A stretch of 64,000 nucleotides of DNA from Holacanthus passer (taxonomy: Eukaryota; Chordata; Actinopteri; Pomacanthidae): NCBI GenBank assembly GCA_025331565.1, contig JAFREQ010000168.1:186001-250000 (forward strand). The letters are read 5' to 3'. Position numbers and translations under genes: made by a program. Within the stretch, counting starts at the first letter, position 1, and the number at the start of each line of letters is the position of its first letter. Below are positions 32,801 to 44,800 of the stretch, piece after piece. The notes under the pieces are model-generated. The model was given only the letters and a program-made list of their open reading frames with translations, had not been told where the DNA came from and made no database searches.

Positions 32801-35797
32801 TCAGGTGATAAGGAAGCGTACAACCCTGCTAGAGCGAGACTGAGCAGGAGTCAAAGAGAAGACATCAGAGACTGGAGAGAGACCTCAACACAAAGACATC
32901 AGAAGCAGGAGTGACCCTATCATGTGTGAGGCCATGTTGCCAGACAAGCTTAACACATCTTACGCTTGCTTTGATCTCCTCAACAAAGAGTCAGCTGTCA
33001 AGTCTGCTCTGTCTCCAGAGGACGAGCCACTGTCAGCATCCACAGCGGATGTGAGAAGAACCCTGGTAAGAGTGAATGTGAGAGGAACCCTGGTGAGAGT
33101 GAATGTGAGAGGAACCCTGGTGAGAGTGAATGTGAGAGGAACCCTGGTGAGAGTGAATGTGAGAGGAACCCTGGTGAGAGTGAATGTGAGTAAAGCTGCT
33201 GGACTTGATAACATCCCTGGCTGCGGACTAAGATCATGAGCCGATCAGCTAGTTGATGTTATCACTGACATTTTTAACAGATCACTGTTGCAGAAGACTG
33301 TTCCCACCTGTTAGCAGACAGCCATCCTCAACCCTGCACCTAAAAAGTCTGCAGTATCTAATCTAAACTCACTCCTGTTCTAAAGAAGTGTTTTAAAAAA
33401 TGGTTTTCCAGCACATCAAAGAAAACATCCCAGTCTGACTGGACCTTCACCAGTTTGCATTCAGAACCAACAGGTCCTCAGAGGATACCACTGTCCTCCA
33501 CTCTGTGGTTATTCATACAGTCTCCCCCATGAAAACTCTGGGCTGAGTACCACAATCTGCAAATGGATATTCAACCGTTTCACAAACAGACACCAGACAG
33601 CTTGCTTCTCCACTCTAGTGCTCAACACTGGTATGACTGCAATTCTTGACATGAAGAGAACTCGTTGTGAAGTTTGCGGACGACACCACCACCATCAGCC
33701 TGATTTCAAACAAACAATGAGAATTCATATTGGAAGGAAATCAACTATCTTGCAGGGTTACAGAGAAAAACCTACAGCTCAACGTCAACTAAACCAAGGA
33801 GCTGATTGTTGATTTTTGAAATACGGAGGCAAAGTCACACACCCTTGTCTGCATCAGTGGAGCGGAACAGTTTTAGGTTTCTGGAAATCAGCAGAGTAAA
33901 TGGACTTTTTTTTATTTTTCTAGTCTCTACAACACATACCAGCATTTACCCATTCACACACATCTACACAACGTAAAGTGATACCCATTCACACAGATGG
34001 TGGCCAGTTGGAGCATCTTGCCAGAGGACATTTCGACATGCAGACTGCAGGGGGATCAAACAGCTGACGTTCTGATTAGTGGGCGCCCTACTCTACCTCC
34101 ACACCCACCCCAATATATAACAAGCTTATTGTTATAATCTTATGTTGCATTAAGCAGCATTAAGGGGCTTTAACTTGTATTTCATTCAACAACACACGGT
34201 TGATTCTAGCATCACTCTGATGCACCAGTTTTCTAATATGCACAAGAAACCAAAAGCTATCTGGAAAAGAAAGACATGTTTAATGTAACACAGCAGTGCT
34301 TCAGTGTGTGACGCTCACCTTGAAGAGATCAGTGAGCATGAGGCTGCTGGGAACCTTGACCGAGTTGACCTGCAGGGCCGGGCCGCTGTCGTTGACGCTG
34401 CTGTCACTGGAGCTGGGAGTCACACAGAGCATCACAGGCTGGGTGGTTCCCAGCAGCTGATTGTCCACCTGATGACAACAACATGACAGGACAAGTATTT
34501 ATACAACGCTCTACTAAAGCAGGACTTAAAGCACAGTTGAATATTGATTATACAGTATGTTCACAGGAAGCTTGTAGATCAAAGCAGAACCTGAACTGGA
34601 AAACTGAATGTTCTAATAGTTTTGGTGAGGTCACCTGGATGTTCAGAATGCTGAGCTCCAAAACCTCGTTAGTAGCAGTGCGGATGAAGTGGACATCTAT
34701 ACCAGACAGCGTAGTGAACACAAGCTCCTCTGGAACCTTGTTGACCAGAGAGACACCCAGACCTTCCTCCAAGTTCACCAAGACCTGTGAATGAACACGA
34801 AGAAGAGATCAGAGGAGATGTTCCTGACAGAGGCACATTAAAAAACTATACAATGAATGAAACACCCAGTGAGCTTCAGCACCTGGTACTAGATGTTTTT
34901 TAAACCATAATAAAATGAGGAACAAATATGATCAAACTATATTCAAATATAGGACAAGTGAGGATTCATGAATGTGTTCTGTAGTTATTACGTGTTTTCT
35001 GGCAGGTGTGCATGGCACTGACAAACCATTGTGCATGTAAATAATTTAAATTCCTCATACCTCCAGCTCCTGCTCAGTCTCTCTCTTCTTCACATCCTCT
35101 TTGCTCCTGTCCTGTTCTGTGCTGGGTGAGTTTCGCATCATTCTCCTCTGGTTGAAGTCGCTGATCTATAAACAAACAGAAATGATGAGGGTCACCCAGT
35201 CTGTCTGCCATTATCAGATGTTACCAGAGGACCGCAGATTGATTACATTACATCGATTAGTGTTAGTGAAAGAGTATTATTCCTTTTGAGTTTTTACTGA
35301 GCTTTGTTCTCACCTGCAGGACACGTGTGGGTCCATCCGGCAGCACCTGAACCGACAGCACGCCAGAACCAGGTCTCATTTTCTGGTTGATGAACTGCTG
35401 CCCAGGACCAGGCTCCAGCAGCCCAGAGTCTGGTCCCAGTACCACCTCTGCTCCATCATACAGGCCCGCCAACCCACCCTTCACCTGAACGGTGCAGGTG
35501 ATACATCCAAATACAGTCAAATACAAGTGAACAGAATCACGCGGAGAAAATGAAGAAACTGTGACAGAACATATGTGAGTGTCAACTGTACCAACACAAA
35601 AATGTGAGGGGTTCCAACATTTTTGAAATTCCATATCAAAAACATATCAACATAGCCAGGTGTACCTACCTGTACCACCAGTCGGGGAAGGCCACAGGTC
35701 AGCATGCCTGAGCTGAAGTACCACGTCTGGGTGGTGCTGCGGCGAGAGTCTGGCCTCCTCAGCATCAACGGCTCAAAACTGGGAGAGATGAGCAGGC

Positions 35798-35863
<66 letters not shown>

Positions 35864-38800
35864 CTCTTACATTAATACTCCTTCTGTTCAGTTTATGGTC
35901 CAGTGACAAAAATTGACTGCAAAAAACTGAGTTGAGCTGAGTGCAGACAGTACAAACCTGTTGTCACTAACAGCTGCGAGTCCGGCAATGTCCAGCACCA
36001 AAGAGGACTCCAGCGGCCGAGGCTGGGCGAGCTTGCTTTGAGGTGGAGACGAGCCTTCATGACACAACATACCAGAACCGGTCATCCTCCACAGCTGGGA
36101 GCGTTTCCCCGGCTCCTGCATGACAATCACAGTACACGTTACTACGCATTCATTAATGGTCTCCGCGCTTTTTTCATTCATCAGTTTCCCAGAGCCGAAG
36201 GTGACGTCTTTAAATGTCTTGCTTTGTCTGACCATCTGCTTTGTCATATAAAGCAGAGAAAAGCAACACACGCTCACATTGGAGGAACTTGAACCAGAGA
36301 TTATTCTTTTGCTTGACTTAAACAATGAATAAGTTTTCAAAATCGTTGATTATTTTCTGCCAATCAACTGATAATTAATCAAACTCAGCACTAATTTTTT
36401 CCCCTCATCGAATCTAAACTTGCATGACAACAACTCCATTCTTTTCTCAACTTTTAAAAGCAACAGTACGACTTCTGGGTGAATCCCCTTGTTTGTCATT
36501 TTGTCCCCACTTTGATCAAAGTCTGTTTCATTCTGGGCTATTTCAAACTAAAAACAGTACCTTTTTTTTCAGGATGACCCTTTGAGTTTTCGTGTCCACA
36601 TCAAGAACGAGTTCAGCACAGCTCACCACACGTTTCTTCCCAGCAGGTCTCTTGTCAATGTTCCTGCATCAACAAAATGACGCTGCTTATTTACTTTACT
36701 GACTTGAACTTTTACACACGAGAAAACAATGATATAAAATTCTGTTCTTATTAGTCAGTCATGTCATTGGTCCATACTGTGAGAAAGTGTGCGTCGCAGC
36801 AATGTAGATGAAGTTCTCATAGTAGAGCTTGTTGTACTCTCTGAAGAAGTTCATGTCGGCTGTGACCTCCGAGGATCCGGCTCCCTTCACAGTCAGCGTG
36901 AGGTAGGGCGGGAGTGTGGGCTCATCGCAGGCGTAGTCCAGTACAGAGCCTGCCTTCACCTCAGTGTGGAGCCGGATGTCAGCCACACCGTGCTGCCAGA
37001 ACTGGATAGGCACCTGAAGGGAGTCAAACAATAAAATCTGTTTTATCTATTGCATTTGGTTTCTTTTTGCCTGACAGACTGACAGCATAACAGCAGTAAA
37101 AAGCACAGACCATTACATTTCACCTGAATGCGCAGATAAACTCTTAGTAAGCTTCAAGCTAAGTGCTTATTAAATTGTCTTACTAAAAGTGTGTTTACAT
37201 CCACCTGTTTATGCCCATTTTCAATTTGTTTTAAAAAAAAGTGACATTGGTACCCATCTAGTAACAGGTCGTGCTACTGAAGCCATCCTAAAGTGGCTCA
37301 CCTCAGAGATGTTGTCGATGCGGAAGGGTGGCGGCAGCTGGTCAGTGTCGGTGAAGGAGATCTGGTAGGTGGCTCCCTTCAGGGTGATCTCTGTCCGCAG
37401 GAAGAAACAGTTCCCCAGTGTGTCCCTGTTCAAACCAAGATCCACTTAAAACCACACAAATATTTCACTTCATTCACGCACTTCAATATGGAAAGAAATG
37501 TCTAATACGCAGTGTCAGCAGCACAACATACAGGCAGACATATGAGACAATGAAATAACATTATTAATAATTGTCTCAATATTTCTCAGAAGACAATGGA
37601 GTGCGGGATACATCACAATGCAAGAACCAGGTTAGCTATAGATACAACCACAGTTCCAAAAAAGTTGTGTAGTGTAGTTCAATGCACAGGTTTAGGTTTA
37701 CGTGATTTTCAATGTGGTGTCAGACTTTTGGAACCCTACTGTATATGCAGCTGACCTCATGTTGACGTGAAAGGACTTGGGCTTGTTGACCTCGAAGCCT
37801 CCAGACCAGGTGCAGTTCAGGGTGTCCATGAGGCGCACACACAGCAGTTGGTCGTAGTCGTTGCGGGGCCAGTGAAAGACGACACTGGAGCCCGGCAGGG
37901 TGGAGATGTAACCCTCTGGATTGGCCGTACCCTGTGACAAATGTACTTGTTAATGACTTCTGTCATATTGTACTTATTCTTTTTCAGAGCACACATTTTG
38001 ACTGATAAACCAAAGGTGTAAATGTAACATTACTAATGGTTGCATCCATTTGGGTTCCATTCCCAGGGCCCTGCTGTGTGTGCTGGCTCACTGGAATAAC
38101 TTACTGAACACAGCCGTCATTCATTTGACCACCAACATGCAACAAAGGTCCCAAGCTGGAATCTAACTCTACCTAAATAGCTTGTGAACACTTAATTTCT
38201 AAGTGAATTTCTCACCTTTCCTCTTGCGAACTCTCTCTGAGCAAAGGCCAGTTTGTGTGTAGAGCGGTTGTCCAGCAGGTAGCGCGGGGCAAAGGTCACT
38301 ATGTGAGTGTCCCTGTAGCGTCCTTTTCCTTTTCGCACGCTGATGCCTATGTTGACCAGACAAGGAATGATGAATGACAGTAGCAACAGAGACATTCAGC
38401 TCAAATATCCAACAGTCAACAATTGGAGAGAAAATGTCAAGATATCTGTTTGTACAGTACAGACCTCGAATGGGAATAAAACAATCTCATGACTTCTTCT
38501 AGACTTTCCAAGCATCATTGAGAAAATGGATCGAATTCTGACTCATTTCGTGTGGGTTGTGTTGTATCCACTGTGTTACAGCTGCTTCTTTCACAATGTA
38601 AGTCAATGGGAAAACATCTTTTTGGCCAGTGTGCATAAGATAAGATAAGATAAGATAAGATGAGATATACCTTTATTCATCCCACAGTGGGGAAATTCAC
38701 AATCATGCATCAACATGATGTTGTAATTACAGTATGTCACATTGGTTTCAAAGCCTGGTGCACTTCCTGGAAGCTTGGAGTGAAAGTGGACTATGCACTG

Positions 38801-41800
38801 CAATTGCGTATTTCTCACTGCTCCAATACAACCAGCTGGTCAGTCGTTTGCCACAGAGCACAACACATCAGGAGTTGTTTTTGAATATAATGACTTGCCT
38901 ATGTTGTAGATGAGACCAGGCCTGTTCCCGTGCTGGATAACCTTGACTGCCCTGACTCCGCTCCCTCCATCCAGGGAGAAGCCCTGGCACCAGCCTGGAA
39001 CTCCATCCGGGTGGATCCCTTTCCCAATCCGCATGGTACACCTGGAATCCAGACAGGTGGGGAAAAAATGGAGTGTGAGGATGGATGAATAGAAACAGCA
39101 GGAGGATGTTAGTTGAGCAGAACAATGATCACTACCTGAGACTTTACATATAGATGCAGGGAATCAGGAACTACTATCAGGACTCTGACACACACTTACA
39201 TAGCAGGCTGCTCCTTGTCAGTGTAGCAGAAGAGTAACGGACTGAGGCTTCGAGCCAACTCATGCTCCTCAAACTGTCCTGCTGCATCAGCTTTGCCATT
39301 GTCTTGACGGAAAATCAACGGCAGCCCTAAGGGAGGAACATGGCTTTAGGGAATGATGATATAGAAGCTTGTTCAGAAAGCAATGACTGATTTGGCAACT
39401 GTAGTTTTTAACATCAGTGAAAGCATTACCAGTCTTGTTGATGAGCCAGTAGGGGGCAGAAATCAGGATCTTCAGCGCCCCCTGTGCCCGCAGGATGATC
39501 CGGATGGTGAGGCAAAGCAGATGTTTGTTGGTGTCGTACAGTCTCATGCGGACCACATAGTTCTGAGTCCCAGGGGGAATCAGCAGCTCTTTGCACAAGG
39601 GGAAGTTCTCCAGCAGGACTCCTGAAGGACACACATCATGAACACTAGAAGCGAGAACAAGTAAAATGCTTAGGAAAAACTCAGCAGCCAGTGTCAGTCC
39701 TGACCTAGCTCCATGTTCTGTGAGGTGTCAGCAGCGTGAAGCACGGCCTCTTTTCCCGGCTTCAGCGAGCCTTTGATGGACGTTCCTTTGATGTAGTAGT
39801 TGAGGTCGCAGGGCAGCAGGTTGGCCAGCACCATGGTGGGCAGCAGGTAGATGGTGTGGCCAGGCTGTCGGTAGATTTGCTTGGCACTGCCAGAAACTCT
39901 CTTGGCAGGCTGCTGCTCGGGGTAGTTCTCCTTCTTGATGACCACGCAAAACCTGCAAGACACAGAGAAATGAGGAGAACAGGGTGTGAGGAAAAGAAGA
40001 AGCAAGAACAAGATGTCTGACTGACTGTTTTTACCTGAAGTTGCGCTTCAAGTTGTCGTCAAAGTCTGCAGACTGACACTCCCTCTTACTGCTGCTGATC
40101 TCTCCGGGCCGCTCCACACTGGTCCAGTGGATGGGAACCTTACAGAAGAACAAGCCCAGGCCTTTGGGCCGAGCCTGCAGCCGCCAGGACGTCAGGTGGA
40201 GGGGGACGGCCATGGCCTGGCCAGGTAAGATAGGAGGCAACACCACCGGCTCTGTCAACACAGGGACACAGTCGACTTTGTTATAGTGACACAAAACAAG
40301 GACAACACAAAAAGATTAAATAAAACAAAACAAAAGACAAACTTAAATAAAATATAAATCAGATTTTATTTTATAAAATGGATCATAATAAAATAAGTTA
40401 ATATTATACAATGTATGTAAAATAAGAAAAAAATCTATTTAAATAACACATAAGACAGAAAAAAACTGTATGAAACATTTAGAAAATAAGACAAGGTAAA
40501 ATAAAATATGAGTTAAATATAAACCTAACTAAATTTAAGTATATGTAATTGCCGTTCATGAAGTTTACATTTATTAAAATAACATAAAAAACAAGATTAA
40601 ATTAAATAAGAGAATTGAATTTAATTGAATAAAAACAACTTCAACTCTAAATATGCTATAATAAAAAAAAGATAAAACACACAACATAAAAATATAAAAT
40701 AGAAAGATAAATTAATCTGATTATCAGACAGACAATCTCAGTTGCACTGGCTCATATTTCATTTAATAAAACAGACCTAAAATGGAAAGAAAATGAATGG
40801 TCTTACTGTCAGGAGCAGAGGGGCTGTCGAGTCTGACTTCCATAGGAACGTCCAGCCGGTTTTTCACCATGAGGGCAGATTGGACAGTAATGACCTTCCT
40901 GGCACTGCCCTCCATTGTGATGGAGAAAACAACTCTGACTGGAGGCAGCGCCGAGAACTGAGGGGTCGAAGGATTCACATCCAGGACAAGTCACCATCAG
41001 ATATAAATTCATACTAAGGACATTCCTCTAGGCCTTTATTTGAAATCATCAAATGTCATCATCATCATTACTGGAGACAGGTCTTTACTCCCTCGCACAA
41101 ATGTTTCATATTCACTGCCTTTCAACACCTCAAAGGACACAATCTATCTACAACTGAAATAGTTAGTCAATCAATTCATTAGTCTATAACTATTTTAATA
41201 ATCAAATTCATTTTTCAAGCAAAAAACATTCCCAACTTCCAGCTTCTCAATTGTGATGATTTGATTTGTTTACTTGCCCCATCTGATAATAAACTAAAGG
41301 GCTTATTAAGTAGGTTATGGACTGTTGGTTTGGACAAAAACAAATGTCGTTGTTTTTCTATGATCTGATGTTTTATAGACCATGTGAAACAATCGATTAA
41401 TGAGAAACATAATCAGCAGAATGATGAATAATGAAAATTCCTGGTTGGCATTTGATGTGAAATGTTTTGGAAATATTAAAAGTTTCACTGGAATTCTCTA
41501 AAATATGTAGAAACAACAGGAATTCATTATTGATTTTTTTTTACTTCTCTGAATCGAGGGTCTAAGGACAGAGGTTCTTGTGTGCTGTACAGACTGTAAA
41601 GCCCTCTATATAAATCAAATCGACTTCACTTGAAAATTATTGTATATACTTCATGCTCTTTGCCTTTTTAGATACAAAAAAAGCAAAGTTGTTTCTCTAT
41701 TTCTAATCCTTCCAACTATTGTGTTTCCTGGTGTACAACGAGCATTACAGCTGCTACTGTGGCTAAAGATGCTATTTTAAATTCTTACATTCATTGACCG

Positions 41801-44800
41801 GTCACTGATTTAGAAACAAGGCTTGCCAAACTTACATAAACATGCGGGTGGATGATGTTGGTCCTGCTAATAGGACTGCCAACCTGTGGAAGCGTAAAGG
41901 AGAGAAAGAAAGGTTTAACTTCAAACTGCAATTTGTTAGAAACACTGAACATTGTAAACACGATGAGGTTTTCTTACAGTGTTGGAAGAGTTGTTTCTGT
42001 CCGCAGCTGCATAACGGAAGAAAACACCCACTTTGTCCACAGACACCGGCTTCACTTGCTCCCATCCACAGACCCGAACCAGAAGCTGGTGCAGCTTCAG
42101 CTCATGAGTGTGTCTGCGGAGAAAGAGGCAGGAAGAGATCAGTGATACAGATTTACAATCTAGAAAAAACACACTTCACTTCAAACCAGAGACCTGAGTT
42201 TGAGGTTTTTCAAGTTCACAGACCAACACAGTGCAGTAGTTAACAACAATTACTGAACGTTTAGGTAAGAAAGATGACCAGCCGGTCAAAGCATCACGGA
42301 CAATTTCATGTTCATTGGACAAACTCCACAGGTGCTATGAAGGTGAATCAGATCTTTACCGGTGGCGGAGTTTCTCACGGGCTTCAAACTCAAAGGGAAT
42401 CTCCTCCCCGGGAAGAACCTCTCTCCACTGACTGACATTGTGAGTGTCATCAGTTCCTGGACCGTGGACATCTGAGATGGAGTCTGCACTGCTGCTATGA
42501 GACAGTGCCACCCTGTGGAGAACATGTGAGTAGCTTTACCTGGAGATTCTCTACACATCTTCATACCAGAAAGAAAATCTTGCTCTGGGTTAAAGTGCTG
42601 AACAGACTTACAAACCAAATAATATCACCATCTCAAGGACCTGTCGCCACATGTGCACTAAAATATTATCATGCAGCACTGATCCAATAATCTATTCTGA
42701 ACATGTGAATGGTTTTAATGACAGTGTTCTCATTACTTATGAGCTACACTGACCAATGAGACATGAGCAAAATGAGCAAAGTTCGGTGCAAGTCCAACAG
42801 TGGTGGCAACATGCACCTTTTCCCTATAATATCAGAATGCCATTTTTAAATGTCACCAACTCTGGTGTTCATATTTACTTTGTCATCCACTATTGTCAGA
42901 CCAAATTATCTGTGAACCAAAATAGGAAGTGTTGTCACAGATTTTCTTGTAATTACCGTAACAATAACATTTTAGCTTCAGGTCATCTCAAATATCTTCA
43001 AATGATACAAAATTTTGTGTGCATGTACCAAATGTGCTTCTAATTACCAAACTTGGTGTAAATCAGTCAATCAGTAAGATGGCATGATGACCCAGTTTTG
43101 CTCCAAGCTCACAAATATCAGACATTACTCTCATCTCATGCTGCCATCTGGCGTTCTTCTATTTCTTCTGACAGCATGCTGTATCTCAGGTTTGTTATAT
43201 ATGTTACACAGTTGTGGTCACACATACCTCGTGGGGGTTGTAGTCAAAGTGGCAAAACACATGGTGCATCCTGTGTGGTTGCGCAGAGCGTAAGGGACGA
43301 ACGGCTGCCTTCTCTTCGACAGCTTGACATCTGGTGGAAACAGAAATGAAAACAAAATCAGAGAGAAGACGCATGTGCTCAGCCTTTTACATTAGTCAGT
43401 ACTAACTTTAGTGGTGTATGTTCGATTTGAACAGTCATGCACTTGCTTTCTTCTTGGTCTCTGGGACCTAAAAAGCAGCCAAGGCACAGGAATTCTTTCT
43501 TTTAAAGGGGCACTCCACCAATTTTACACAAAAAAGATCAACTTAGTAGTCAGCCTGTGAAATCAGCTGTGTAATACCCACTGTGGCTCTGGAGACTTCA
43601 TCAGGGGTTATTTACCTTAGCTTGAGGTTGGAGATTACAAAATCACAAAAAAAGGGAAATTGAACAGAACAGCCTCCATCATGAATCAGGGATGTGAAAA
43701 GAAGCCTTTAGCTGTATTATCCCATGTTTCTGCAGGTTGACTCATACCAGAACCTAAAAGCCATGATATCTGTCCCTCTGCTCTTCCTCTGATTCTGAGC
43801 ATTCTTCTTTTAAAATATGTCAACTTTATAATCATCACTGGAGTCCACCTTTAAAAAAGACAACTTGTTAAGAAATGAAAAATCATACTTGCCATCTTTT
43901 GTAAATTTGCAATAACAACATAACAGTTATAATTGGCTTGGTTTGGTCTACTGCTAATTTTTCATGTTCTACACATGAACATACAGTGAATTCAGATCAA
44001 TACATGGAGTCTATAAACCATAAACTACAAGCACACAAACATAAATAGCAAATTGTACATTTTTTCCTATAGTTCAGTGAAAGTTTTGCTCTGTACCATC
44101 AAAGTGTTTTATTATTGGCTTCAAGAAAAATGCTAGAGAATTTCCTCTTCATATAGCACAATAAAATCAGTAGATTGTATTGAACACAAATAATCACACA
44201 TGTAAGCAGACTGCTGCTGTTAAACAAATACATCACCTTTTTGGCAAATGAACTCTGTGGCCAACTTACCACAGAGCAAAGAAGTCTGGCAACAGTTTAA
44301 CCTCTGTGTCCAGCAGTTATTTATTTTCCACACCATATTTAGCAGATGTCAATACTTAAATTCTTTCAAATTTATTTTCATATCGAAAGTACCCAGGACA
44401 CAAAGAAACTGCCCAAATCATACAATCACATGATACATTTGACAGACCATAATCAAATATATTAAAGCTTTGGGCACTTTGGGTACATAATGTGCAAAAG
44501 CCAAACAAAAAATAAATAAATAAATAAATAAATATGACTACTGTGCCAGAATGTCAAGGGAAATTTCACAATGGATTCACAATTAGCGCATTAGCCATGC
44601 AGTGGGAAGCAAATGACCAACAAGTCATGCTGTTCAGGCAAAACACAGAGCAAAAAGAAAGTTCAATCGGGTGAAGAGGAGGAAAGACAGGACAGGTTAT
44701 GATCATAGTGTAAAGTGAAAAGATTGATTTTAAATATTGAAGCTGAACTACTCAAACCAGCAACACCACTGAATCTGTAGTGCAGTGGTGCAGCAGATTT

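Larger units (their letters stand above)
32167..34318 (-). other. vps13d intron filled by transposon remnants
   Basis: A 2.15-kb intron between exons encoding LTDLFK and HLMVTA. Most of it is a plus-strand LINE remnant (32270-33900) with an internal minisatellite, followed by a minus-strand SINE (33940-34130). Confidence 0.85.

Noticed and set aside
33059..33195. Possible CRISPR-like array (regular 27-bp repeats)
   Set aside because: Head-to-tail repeats without spacers in a vertebrate intron; a minisatellite.
35517..35909. Minus-strand open frame with Leu-Ser repeat extending past the vps13d exon
   Set aside because: Only 35670-35778 is exon; the rest is (CT)n intron read through.
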